Below, in pieces: positions 16,312 through 24,191 of a stretch of 64,000 nt of DNA. Within the stretch, counting starts at the first letter, position 1; every line of letters starts with the position of its first letter. This DNA comes from PALSA-693 sp963702305. GTDB taxonomy: Bacteria > Actinomycetota > Acidimicrobiia > Acidimicrobiales > Palsa-688. Below the pieces are notes generated by a model. That model was not told where the DNA came from. It was given only the letters and a program-made list of their open reading frames with translations, and made no database searches. Location: assembly GCA_963702305.1 (NCBI GenBank), contig CAVPBX010000010.1, positions 40,593 to 104,592 of the forward strand. Reading direction: 5' to 3'. A program made the translations under genes and the position numbers.

Positions 16312-16833
16312 ATGGACCGCTGCCCCGCATGCGGGTTCGTGTATGACACCGTGCCGGTGGCGGACATCGCCGGGGTCCTGCGGTCGCTCGGCCCCCGGTA
16401 CCGAGACGTGCTGGGCCGCGCCGATGACGCCGCGGCCCGCGTCCGGCCCGCGCCGGACGTGTGGTCGGCGCTGGAGTACGGCTGCCACGTGCGGGATGTC
16501 CTGCTGGTGCAACGGGACCGGGCCCTGCTGGCCCTGATCGAGGATCGCCCCAACTTCGCCCGCATGTATCGGGAGGAGCGGGTCGCGTTGGCCCGCTACC
16601 ACGCCGATCCGCCGGCGGTGGTGGCCGATCAGGTGAGCATGGCCGCCGACCTGTGCGCCCTGGTGTTCACTCGGCTCACTCCTGACCAGCTGGCCCGACC
16701 GCTCGTCTACAACTACCCCGCGCCCATGGAACGGGACGTCGCCTGGCTGGGCCGCCACACGGTCCACGAGGGAGAGCACCATCTGGGCGACGTGCGCACC
16801 GTCCTCGATCGGGTCGGCGTCACCGGCGGATGA
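16312..16833 (+). CDS. DinB-like four-helix protein with N-terminal zinc ribbon
   Basis: 173 residues starting DRCPACGFVYD, a two-cysteine knuckle. The DinB/YfiT-like four-helix bundle follows, with a metal-binding His triad likely formed by EYGCHVRDV and HTVHEGEHHLGDV. Actinobacterial members of this superfamily include mycothiol-dependent transferases, but this protein has no further specific motif. It probably acts in the cytosol on small thiol or stress compounds. It stands 37 bases after the TetR gene on the same strand. Confidence 0.75.
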   Translation: MDRCPACGFVYDTVPVADIAGVLRSLGPRYRDVLGRADDAAARVRPAPDVWSALEYGCHVRDVLLVQRDRALLALIEDRPNFARMYREERVALARYHADPPAVVADQVSMAADLCALVFTRLTPDQLARPLVYNYPAPMERDVAWLGRHTVHEGEHHLGDVRTVLDRVGVTGG

Positions 16834-16873
16834 CCGCGACCCGGGGTTACCGGTCGACTATCTTGTCCGAGAA

Positions 16874-17962
16874 GTGCTCGGCCAGCCCCGTAATTATTTG
16901 TTTCGCTGGCCGTTAGCGGTCGTGATGTTGGCGGTCGCGGGCGTCCTCGCCAGTTGCGGCGGCCACCATCCGCAGGCCGCCCCGGCCGGGACCAGCGCCC
17001 TCACCGCGCCGAGCTCGACGAAGGCCGCGGCCAAGAAGTCAAAAGCTCCGCCGCCGACCTGCCCGCTCACCGGTCTGCCCGCGCCGGGCGGGATCGTCCC
17101 CCAGCGCCCGGCGCTGGCCGTGAAGATCGAGAACCTGCCGATCGCCCGACCGCAATACGGGTTCCCCGCGGCCGACGTGGTGTACGAAGAACCGGTCGAG
17201 GGGGGCATCACCCGCTTCATCGCCATCTACCAGTGCCACGACGCGGCGCGCATCGAGCCGGTCCGATCGGGTCGCTTCATCGACGTCGACATCGTCCGCC
17301 AGTACGGGGCGCATCCGCTGTTCGGGTACGCGGGAGCGATCCAACCGGTGGTCAGTGCCGTCGACGCCTCGCCGCTCATCGACATCAGTGTCTTCCGGGC
17401 TCCGCCGCCGACGTACTTTCGCGATTCGGCCCGATACGCGCCGCACAACCTGGTGAGCTCCACCGCCGCCCTCTACGCGGCCGGGGCCGCCCAGCACGCG
17501 CCGTCCACCCCGCCCCCGCCGGTCTTCAAGTACGGACCGCTCTCGGCCGCAGCCACGCCCGCCGCCAGCTTGCAGATCGCCTACACCGCCTCGGATCAGA
17601 CGTGGACCTGGTCGCCCAGCCTGGGAGTTTGGGAGCGCGCCTACGTGGGCAGCGGGCCGGCCGCCTTCGCGGAGGGCGGCCAGATCGCCACCTCGAACCT
17701 GGTCGTCATGAAGGTGGTCATGTACCCCAGCGCCTATGTGGAGGACATCACCGGAGCGCACGAGAACCTGCTCACGCTGACCGGATCAGGGCCGGTGCAG
17801 GTGTTCCGCGGGGGGAAGATGATCAGCGGAACCTGGCAGCGGTCCACGCTGGCCCACAAGACGGAGTTGCTCGACGCCGCCAAGCATCCTATTCTCCTCG
17901 CCCCGGGCCAGACCTGGGTGGAGTTGGTACCCACGACGATTGGCGTGACGGTCACCCCGTAA
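16874..17962 (+). CDS. DUF3048 lipoprotein (YerB-like)
   Basis: 362 residues from a GTG start. The signal peptide ends in the lipobox LASC with Cys28, giving a membrane-anchored extracellular protein, followed by an Ala/Ser/Lys linker. The DUF3048 core is clear: LAVKIENLPIARPQYGF, DVVYEEPVEGGITRFIAIYQ, IEPVRSGRFIDVDI, and in the C-terminal subdomain VMYPSAYVEDITG and GTWQRSTLAHKTELLD. The family is widespread in Gram-positive bacteria, is linked to the cell envelope, and lacks a proven reaction. The next gene downstream is also exported. Confidence 0.9.
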   Translation: MLGQPRNYLFRWPLAVVMLAVAGVLASCGGHHPQAAPAGTSALTAPSSTKAAAKKSKAPPPTCPLTGLPAPGGIVPQRPALAVKIENLPIARPQYGFPAADVVYEEPVEGGITRFIAIYQCHDAARIEPVRSGRFIDVDIVRQYGAHPLFGYAGAIQPVVSAVDASPLIDISVFRAPPPTYFRDSARYAPHNLVSSTAALYAAGAAQHAPSTPPPPVFKYGPLSAAATPAASLQIAYTASDQTWTWSPSLGVWERAYVGSGPAAFAEGGQIATSNLVVMKVVMYPSAYVEDITGAHENLLTLTGSGPVQVFRGGKMISGTWQRSTLAHKTELLDAAKHPILLAPGQTWVELVPTTIGVTVTP

Positions 17963-18010
17963 GAGTCGGGGCGGCGGGGGAGGGGCAGTGGTGACCACGA
18001 GCGACGCCCG

Positions 18011-19720
18011 GTGAGCTTCCCCCCCGATTCGGGGTCCGCGCCCGGCTCCACTCGCCCGCGTCGTCGGCTGAGCCGGCTACAGCGCCGGCGACGGACCATC
18101 ATGGGGCTGCTTGGGTTCGGCGCGGCGGCGGCCTTGGCGGTGGTCGTCCTATTGCCGGGGACCAGCGCCGACCCGATCAGCCGGGCGGTCCGCCCCCCAG
18201 CCCGGGCCCCGGTTGCCCCGCCCAAAGGCGTCGGGGCGGGTGCGCCGGTCGTGGCGGTGGCGTCGACCCACCCCACGCCCACCGGGGTGGCTGCTTCGTG
18301 GGTGGCAGCCGAGAATCTGCAGCCGGGCACCGGCGACTGGCGGATCACCGGATCGCAGACGTCCGACGGGATCATGGGCTACGCCGACCAGTTGCAGGCC
18401 CAGGTGGGCCAGGCCGTCAGCTTGTACGTCTCCACCTCGGCGGTCAGCTTCCACGTCGAGGCCTACCGCATGGGCTACTACCAGGGGGCCGGCGGGCGGC
18501 TGGTCTGGCGCTCGGCACCCGTCGCGGGCCGGGTGCAGCCGTCCTGTCCGGTCGCGCCCGCCACCAACATGGTCAGCTGCTCGTGGTCGTCGTCGCTCAC
18601 CTTTCCCATCACCGCCAGCTGGGTGCAGGGCCAGTATCTGCTCAAGCTGGTCGGCAGCGGCGGCCAGCAGAGCTACGTGCCGCTCACCGTATGGGATCCG
18701 TCGAGCACCGCCACCTACGTGATCATGGCCGGGGTGCTCACCGACCAGGCCTTCAACCCCTTCGGCGGCTACGACCTCTACCAGGCGGCCACCCCGTGCG
18801 CCCCCAACCAGTACCCCTGCTCCAGCCGGGCTCGGGTGGTGTCGTTTGACCGGCCCTACGCCACCGGGGCCGGCGCCGCCTCGTACCTGCAGCTGATCTA
18901 CCCGCTCACCCGCTTCGCCGAGCAGCAGGGCCTCGATGTCACCTACTGGACCGACATCACCCTGGCCACCCATGGGGACCTGCTCCGCCTCCACAAGGTG
19001 CTCATCTCCCCCGGACACGACGAGGAATGGTCGCGGCAGATGCGCGAGGCCGCGGTCGCCGCGGCCGACCGCGGGGTCAATCTGATCTTCTTCGGGGCCA
19101 GCCCGGTGCTGCGCAAGGTCCGCCTGCAGCCGTCCGCCCTGGGCCCGGACCGGGAGATGGTCAACTACCGCGACCCCCAGGCCGACCCTCTCTACGGCGT
19201 CGACAACGCCGACGTGAGTCAGAACTGGTGGGCGCAGGCGCCCGCCAGTCAGCCGGAGCGGAGCCTCGTCGGCGCCGACTACATCGGCTACCCCAGCGGG
19301 GGCACCTTCCCCATGGTCGTCTCGGAACCGTCCTCGTGGCTGTTCGCCGGCACCGGCCTCGGCGCCGGCGCGTCCATCGCGGGGGCGCTCTCGGGCGACT
19401 TTCAGGCCTACGACCCCACCCAGTCCGGCAACCCGCCCGGTGTCGAGATCCTCGCCCACTCCCACGTCACCGTCGTCGGGCATCCCGACCGCCAGTACGC
19501 CGACACCAGCTACTACACCATGCCCTCCAGCCACGCCGGGGTCTTCTCCAGCGGCAGCGTCGGGTGGATCCCGTCGCTCCAGGACTGCGCCCGGACCGAT
19601 GGCGGCTGTCCCGCCCCGTTGATGCGGATCCTCACCGGCAACCTGCTCCGGGTCTTCGGAGCCGGTGCGGTCGGCGTCACCTATCCCTCGGTGGCCAACG
19701 GGTCGCGCTTCTACGGGTAG
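18011..19720 (+). CDS. Membrane-anchored N,N-dimethylformamidase beta-subunit-like protein
   Basis: 569 residues. A basic head (RPRRRLSRLQRRRRT) precedes one membrane helix at ~31-49, then a Pro/Ala linker. The extracytoplasmic part opens with WRITGSQTSDGIMGYADQLQ, FHVEAYRMGYYQGAGGRLVW and continues with KVLISPGHDEEWSRQMREAA, the pattern of the dimethylformamidase beta-subunit C-terminal domain family. Many actinobacterial homologues are exported and not true amidases. The metal site is plausible (GHDEEW) but not verifiable here. It lies 48 bases after the DUF3048 gene on the same strand, so a shared envelope role is possible. Confidence 0.8.
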   Translation: MSFPPDSGSAPGSTRPRRRLSRLQRRRRTIMGLLGFGAAAALAVVVLLPGTSADPISRAVRPPARAPVAPPKGVGAGAPVVAVASTHPTPTGVAASWVAAENLQPGTGDWRITGSQTSDGIMGYADQLQAQVGQAVSLYVSTSAVSFHVEAYRMGYYQGAGGRLVWRSAPVAGRVQPSCPVAPATNMVSCSWSSSLTFPITASWVQGQYLLKLVGSGGQQSYVPLTVWDPSSTATYVIMAGVLTDQAFNPFGGYDLYQAATPCAPNQYPCSSRARVVSFDRPYATGAGAASYLQLIYPLTRFAEQQGLDVTYWTDITLATHGDLLRLHKVLISPGHDEEWSRQMREAAVAAADRGVNLIFFGASPVLRKVRLQPSALGPDREMVNYRDPQADPLYGVDNADVSQNWWAQAPASQPERSLVGADYIGYPSGGTFPMVVSEPSSWLFAGTGLGAGASIAGALSGDFQAYDPTQSGNPPGVEILAHSHVTVVGHPDRQYADTSYYTMPSSHAGVFSSGSVGWIPSLQDCARTDGGCPAPLMRILTGNLLRVFGAGAVGVTYPSVANGSRFYG

Positions 19721-19743
19721 GCGTCGCTCGGTCGGATTGAATA

Positions 19744-19776
19744 CCAGCGCCGCTGGCCGGAGGTATGCTGGCATAC
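19744..19776. promoter_or_regulatory. Two adjacent palindromes before the VapB-like gene
   Basis: CCAGCG-C-CGCTGG (19744-19756) and GTATGC-TG-GCATAC (19763-19776) lie immediately before the antitoxin ATG at 19777. The second includes the end of the GGAGG ribosome site. Such paired sites fit cooperative binding by a VapB dimer that represses its own operon. Confidence 0.5.
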
Positions 19777-20001
19777 ATGAAGCGGACCACAGTGAAGCTT
19801 CCGGACGACCTCGATGCTCGCCTGCGCCACGAAGCCGAACGCCGAGGCTCGACCGTGTCCGAACTCACTCGAGAAGCCATCGAGGCCCACCTCGGCGGCG
19901 GGCCTGATCGACGGAAGTTGATCGCCTCCGCAGCCGGTAGGAGTGGTTGTCACGACGTCTCGGTCCGCATCGAGGAGATCCTCCGCGACGAGGTCACCTA
20001 A
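19777..20001 (+). CDS. VapB-like ribbon-helix-helix antitoxin
   Basis: 74 residues: KRTTVKLPDDLDARLRHEAE, then RRGSTVSELTREAIEAHLGG, a canonical ribbon-helix-helix DNA-binding domain, followed by a toxin-neutralising tail (VSVRIEEILRDEVT). An ATG at 19765 in the same frame would add MLAY, but it sits against the ribosome site, so 19777 is preferred. The gene overlaps the following PIN gene. Confidence 0.85.
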   Translation: MKRTTVKLPDDLDARLRHEAERRGSTVSELTREAIEAHLGGGPDRRKLIASAAGRSGCHDVSVRIEEILRDEVT

Positions 20002-20414
20002 TCGCTCTCCTCGTAGACGCCGGCCCGCTGTACGCCTACGTGGACGCAGACGACGACCACCACGCCGAGTGCCTCGAACTGCTCGAGTCCCATCCTGGTC
20101 CGCTGCTGGTACCGATCCTGGTAGTGACCGAGGTTGTCTACCTCCTGGGCACTCGACTCGGGCCGGAAGCGGAAGTCCGATTCCTGGGGGACTTCGCAGC
20201 CGGCAACTTGATCCCGGAACACGTCGCGGCCCAGGACTGGCTCCGCATCGCCGAACTTGTCCAGATCTATCGCGATCTGCCGCTGGGAACGGTCGATGGC
20301 TCGGTGATCGCCGCCGCAGAACGCTTGGCGCTGACTGACGTCGCGACTCTCGATCGACGCCACTTCACCGTCGTGCGCCCCGGCCACGCCGCCGCTCTGA
20401 CCCTCCTTCCCTAA
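19947..20414 (+). CDS. VapC-like PIN-domain RNase toxin
   Basis: The PIN domain is complete: LVDAGPLYAYVDADDDHH (first Asp), LVVTEVVYLLG (Glu), GTVDGSVIAAAERL (Asp) and VATLDRRHFTVVRP (last Asp). Relatives cleave tRNA or rRNA. The start is unusual: the domain begins right after the antitoxin stop, yet no ATG, GTG or TTG lies there. The nearest in-frame start is TTG at 19947, preceded by TAGGAG, giving a 55-base overlap with the antitoxin gene and ~15 extra residues. Either that start is used or the original start codon has mutated. Confidence 0.8.
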   Translation: MSRRLGPHRGDPPRRGHLIALLVDAGPLYAYVDADDDHHAECLELLESHPGPLLVPILVVTEVVYLLGTRLGPEAEVRFLGDFAAGNLIPEHVAAQDWLRIAELVQIYRDLPLGTVDGSVIAAAERLALTDVATLDRRHFTVVRPGHAAALTLLP

Positions 20415-20484
20415 ATCCGACAACCGCGACAGAACATTCCATCAAGCGCCGGCTCCCTGCTGGTCACATGAGCGAGATGATCGG

Positions 20485-20802
20485 CTACAGCAGGCCGAGA
20501 ACGGTGACGAGTGCTTCGTCGATGCCCCAGATCTCCTCGGTGGTCAGGTGGCCGGCCAGTGCGCCCAGCCGTCGGGCGTCCACGGCACCGATCTGCTCGA
20601 CGAGAACTCGTGCGGTCTCGCCGAGTATTTCGGCCTTGGGCCGAAACGACGCCGCTCGGGCGCTCCGAGAGGTGGGGGCGACCATGACGACGGACCTGGG
20701 AAGGAACTCGTCGGCTTGCACCACGACTGCGTACCGATCGCCATGTTGCTCGTGGCCGACGCCCTTTGGGAGCCGGAACCGGTAGACGTCACCTCGGAGC
20801 AC
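20485..20802 (-). CDS. MazF/PemK-family mRNA interferase
   Basis: 105 residues with the MazF fold: LRGDVYRFRLPKGVGHEQHG, RYAVVVQADEFL, SVVMVAPTSRSARAASFRP, then VLVEQIGAVDARRLG and HLTTEEIWGIDEALVTVLGL. MazF toxins cut mRNA at short sequence motifs. The gene overlaps the upstream antitoxin by 14 bases and is read from a TTG/ATG-type start at 20802. It is convergent with the VapC-like gene. Confidence 0.88.
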   Translation of the reverse strand: MLRGDVYRFRLPKGVGHEQHGDRYAVVVQADEFLPRSVVMVAPTSRSARAASFRPKAEILGETARVLVEQIGAVDARRLGALAGHLTTEEIWGIDEALVTVLGLL

Positions 20803-21028
20803 GAAGTGATTCCATCAGCTCCGCGACCGCCAGCATCTCGTCACGGTCGGCATCGTCGGCCTCCAGGGCCGCCACCTCGGCGGCGAGTTCTTTACTTCTG
20901 CGACGATGCCGCGCCTCGCCGAGGAGGGCGGTGCGGATCGCTTCGGACTGGCTCAAACCCGTTGCCTCGAGGGTGCGCAAGGCCTTGTCCGCCTCGTCAT
21001 CGAGACGGACCGAGATCGCTCTTCCCAC
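20789..21028 (-). CDS. Ribbon-helix-helix antitoxin of the MazF module
   Basis: 79 residues beginning GRAISVRLDDEADKALRTLE followed by GLSQSEAIRTALLGEA, a ribbon-helix-helix domain, then an acidic helix (DDADRDEMLAVAELMESL) that would wrap the toxin. Upstream, on the minus strand, TGTGACATTTTGTGATA holds a TGTGA direct repeat and may be operator or promoter. The 14-base overlap couples it to the toxin gene. Confidence 0.85.
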   Translation of the reverse strand: MGRAISVRLDDEADKALRTLEATGLSQSEAIRTALLGEARHRRRSKELAAEVAALEADDADRDEMLAVAELMESLRAPR

Positions 21029-21158
21029 ATCCCGACCGTATCACAAAATGTCACACATCCCCACGCTTTCGTAGGGCGTCCCCGTTACCCGGGCGATCGA
21101 AGGGCTTCCGCCGGGCCCATGTCGGCGACGACGCTGACTCCCCATCGACCCGGTCGAA

Positions 21159-21980
21159 CTACCGGGGGGTGAAGGCCGGCCGGGTGGCCCGCGACCCGGC
21201 CATGGCCAGGTCCCAGAAGTGGTAGGTCCCGGCGTCGAGCAGCTCGCGGGCGGCCCCGGCCACCGCGCCCCAGGCCACGTTGGCGAACGCCGAGCCCACC
21301 GAGACCCGGCCCACCCCGAGGGCCGCCAACTCGGCGACGGGCGGGGCGCCCGGCAGGGCCAGCACGTTGACGGGCCGGTCGAGGCTCGACACCACCCGGG
21401 CGATGTCGGCCGAGGCGATCAGGCCCGGCGCGTACAACACGTCGGCGCCGGCGTCCTGGTAGGCCTGCAGGCGGGCGATGGTGTCGCCGAGATCGGCCCG
21501 CCCGTGCAGGTAGTTGTCCGCCCGCGCCGTCAGGACCAGGTGGACGTCGCCCGCGTGGGCGGCGTCGGCGGCGGCCGCCACCCGTTCGCGCCCCAGGTCC
21601 AGAGGGTAGATGGGGTCGTCGGGTCGCCGGGTGAAGTCCTCCACCGAGCAGCCGACCAGGCCGGCTGCGATGGCCCGGCGCACGGTCTCGGCCACGCCGT
21701 CGGGATCGTCGGCAAAACCGTTCTCCAGGTCGGCCGACACCGGAACGTCGACCGCCGCCACCACCGAGGCGGCGTGGGCGAGGGCTTCGTCTCGGGTGAC
21801 GCCACCGTCGAGACGCCCGAGGGTCCCGGCGAAGCCGGCGCTGGTGGTGGCCACGGCCTCGAAGCCGAGCGAGGCGAGCAGCCGCGCCGAGCCGGCGTCC
21901 CACGGATTGGGCAGCAGCAGCGGGGTCGGGCCCCGGTGCCGGGCCAGGAACTGCTGGGCTTTGTCGACCTGGGCGGGCAT
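21159..21980 (-). CDS. Isocitrate lyase / PEP mutase superfamily protein
   Basis: 273 residues from the ATG at 21980, a complete TIM barrel: LLLPNPWDAGSARLLASLGF, VATTSAGFAGTLG, VPVSADLENGFADDPDGVAE, GLVGCSVED, HLVLTARADNYL and ADVLYAPGL. The DLENG metal-binding motif and TARAD are those of the PEP-mutase branch, but the loop motif KKCGH of true isocitrate lyases is absent, so C-C or C-P bond cleavage of an unknown acid is the best guess. It is divergent from the cupin gene, with 37 bases between the starts. Confidence 0.88.
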   Translation of the reverse strand: MPAQVDKAQQFLARHRGPTPLLLPNPWDAGSARLLASLGFEAVATTSAGFAGTLGRLDGGVTRDEALAHAASVVAAVDVPVSADLENGFADDPDGVAETVRRAIAAGLVGCSVEDFTRRPDDPIYPLDLGRERVAAAADAAHAGDVHLVLTARADNYLHGRADLGDTIARLQAYQDAGADVLYAPGLIASADIARVVSSLDRPVNVLALPGAPPVAELAALGVGRVSVGSAFANVAWGAVAGAARELLDAGTYHFWDLAMAGSRATRPAFTPR

Positions 21981-22017
21981 CCCCCGATGGTAGGGCCACG
22001 GTCCTAGCATCGAGCCG

Positions 22018-22413
22018 ATGAAACCGCTGCACCATACGCCCGCCGGGCAGCTCAGCCGGTCGACCGCCCAGACGCCGGGCATGACCCGCCTCGAGGCGGT
22101 CTCCGGGGCCGGCGCCGGGTCGGACCGGTTGTGGATGGGGCAGACCCACGTGGCGCCGGGGACCCGGTCCGCCGACCATCACCACGGCGAGTCCGAGACG
22201 GCCATCTTCGTGGTGTCGGGCCACCCGGCCTTCGTGTACCTCGCCGACGGCGTCGAGGTCCGCGTCGAGACCTCGCCGGGCGACTACGTCTACGTCCCTC
22301 CCTACACCCCGCACCGGGAGGAGAATCCCTCGGCCGACGAGGACGCGGTGGTGGTCATCGCCCGGAGCACCCAGGAGGCCATCGTCGTCAACCTGCCCGC
22401 CCTCGCCGAGTAG
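22018..22413 (+). CDS. Single-domain cupin protein
   Basis: 131 residues. Cupin motif 1 is DHHHGESETAIFVVSGHPAF and motif 2 is GDYVYVPPYTPHREENPS, giving two His, one Glu and a final His as metal ligands. The fold is compact with no extra domain. It is divergent from the PEP-mutase-family gene and could share its regulation. A sugar or acid isomerase, or a ligand sensor, are both possible. Confidence 0.85.
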   Translation: MKPLHHTPAGQLSRSTAQTPGMTRLEAVSGAGAGSDRLWMGQTHVAPGTRSADHHHGESETAIFVVSGHPAFVYLADGVEVRVETSPGDYVYVPPYTPHREENPSADEDAVVVIARSTQEAIVVNLPALAE

Positions 22414-22483
22414 TGCGGCTGTTGGGCATCTGGTGGGCGGCCGGTGTGCAGATCCGAGGAGTCGCTTCCCCTAGGATTTGCCG

Positions 22484-23209
22484 GTGCTCGCGCTGCTCAA
22501 TTTCACCCATTTCGTCTCTACGTCCGGTTACCTGGCGGTCTTCCTGCTGTCGATCCTCCAGTCGTGCTGCGTCCCTACCTCCTCGGAGCTGACGTTCGGG
22601 TTCGCCGGTTACCTGGCCGCCACCGGCAAGCTCAGCCTGGTCGGGGTCATCCTGGCCGGGGCGGGCGGAGAAGTCGTCGGGGCCTACGTGGCCTGGTTTG
22701 TGGGCCGGTACGGCGGCCGGGGGTTCGTGGACCGGTTCGGCAAGTACGTGCTGGTCACCCACCACGACCTGGACCGGGCCGAGGCCTGGTACGACCGGCA
22801 CGGCAACTGGGGCGTGTTCGTCGGCCGCCTGATACCGGTGATCCGCAACTTCGTGGCCATCCCGGCCGGCGTGGCCGAAGTCCCCCTGGTGCGCTTCGGG
22901 ATCCTGACCGCCCTGGGCAGCCTGATCTGGGACGGGGCCTGGGCGATCATCGGCTACAACCTCAAGAACAGCTACAACTCGATCTCCAAGGCCTTCAGCG
23001 ACGCCGGCTACGTGATCGGCGCCCTGGCGGTGCTGGCCATCGCCTTCGTGATCTACCACCGCTACCGCAGCTACAAGGCCGCTACCGCCCCCGGCGGCGT
23101 CGCCCACCAGGCCGCCGCCCACCGCCAGGGCAGCCGCCGGATCGCCGACCCCGTCGGGGCCGAGACCCCCGTGGTGGCGGAGGAACCCGTCATCCGTCCT
23201 CAGTCCTGA
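22484..23209 (+). CDS. DedA-family membrane protein
   Basis: 241 residues from GTG at 22484, which has AGGA 7 bases before it; a TTG at 22478 is too close to that site. DedA signatures are present: SSELTFGFAGYLA with the conserved acidic Glu, GGEVVGAYVAWFVGRYGGR, and the arginine motif FVGRLIPVIRNFVAIPAGVA. Four to five membrane helices and a charged cytosolic tail follow. DedA proteins flip undecaprenyl phosphate or phospholipids and help keep the proton gradient. Confidence 0.9.
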   Translation: MLALLNFTHFVSTSGYLAVFLLSILQSCCVPTSSELTFGFAGYLAATGKLSLVGVILAGAGGEVVGAYVAWFVGRYGGRGFVDRFGKYVLVTHHDLDRAEAWYDRHGNWGVFVGRLIPVIRNFVAIPAGVAEVPLVRFGILTALGSLIWDGAWAIIGYNLKNSYNSISKAFSDAGYVIGALAVLAIAFVIYHRYRSYKAATAPGGVAHQAAAHRQGSRRIADPVGAETPVVAEEPVIRPQS

Positions 23210-23230
23210 GGATCGCATCCGGCCCAGGGT

Positions 23231-24080
23231 ATGGACTTCGAAGCCGAATCACAGCCCCTGACGGCCCCCGTCCGCCTTCGCAGTGGGGCCGGCGCCCACG
23301 CCGTGAGCCGGGCCCGGCCGTCGAGGCGCCGGGTGCCGGAAGTCACCGTCTACTTCTGGATCGCCAAGCTGCTGACCACGGCCATGGGCGAGGCCCTCTC
23401 CGACTACTTGGTCCACCGCTTCGACCCGGTCATCGCGGTGGCGTTCGGTGCGGTGGCCCTGGTCCTGACCCTGGCCCTGCAGCTGGCGGCCCGCCGGTAC
23501 GTGCCGTGGATCTACTGGCTGACGGTGGCCATGGTGGCGGTGACCGGCACCATGGCGGCCGACGTGCTGCACATCCGGTTCGGGGTCGCCTACGCGGTCT
23601 CCACCGTCCTGTTCGCGGCGGTGCTGGCCGTGGTGTTCGTCGCCTGGTACGCCAGCGAGGGGACCTTGTCCATCCACAGCATCTTCACCCTCCGCCGGGA
23701 GCTGTTCTACTGGGCGACGGTCATGTCCACCTTCGCGCTGGGCACCGCCGCCGGGGACCTGACCGCCTACACCCTGCACCTGGGGTTCTTCTCGTCCGGC
23801 CTGCTGTTCGCCGGGGCGTTCGCGGTGCCGGCCGTGGCCTACCGGTTCGGGCTCAACCCCATCTTGGCCTTCTGGTCCGCCTACGTGGTGACCCGCCCGC
23901 TCGGGCGCCTCGTTCGCGGACTGGACGGGCAAGGGGCGCAGCCTCGGCGGGCTGGCGTGGGGCGACCGGACAGTCAGCCTGGCGTTGGCGCTGTTGATCG
24001 TCGCGGTCGTCGCCTACCTGACCGTCAGCCACCGGGACACCGAGGCCGTCGACCCCCGGGCGCGGCCGTCCTATCGTTGA
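23231..24080 (+). CDS. COG4705-type membrane protein, one-base frameshift near the 3' end
   Basis: About 282 residues once corrected. After a basic N-terminal tail come seven or so membrane helices: IAKLLTTAMGEALSDYLV, YWLTVAMVAVTGTMAADVLH, WATVMSTFALGTAAGDLTAY, SSGLLFAGAFAVPAVAYRFG, NPILAFWSAYVVTRPLGASF. The uncorrected frame loses sense after 23903; dropping one G from the GGG run at 23903-23905 restores DWTGKGRSLGGLAWGDRTVS, a last helix and the TGA at 24078. Repeated GEALSDYL / GTAAGDLT motifs suggest an internal duplication. The function of the family is unknown. Confidence 0.8.
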
Positions 24081-24191
24081 GCGGTTGAAGGGCCACCCCG
24101 CCCTCGGGCCGCTGCGGCGATACGGTGTGCGCCACTCGGACCTGGCAGCCGATCGCCGCCCGGTCCTTTTCTCCTCCAACATGAAACGGTC

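Noticed and set aside
18149..19774. Leftward 541-residue frame opposite the dimethylformamidase-like gene
   Set aside because: Low-complexity Gly/Val/Arg/Asp composition and no motif; antisense artefact.
23249..23932. Leftward frame opposite the COG4705 gene
   Set aside because: Gly/Arg/Asp/His-rich antisense translation with no structure; the plus strand encodes a clear membrane protein.
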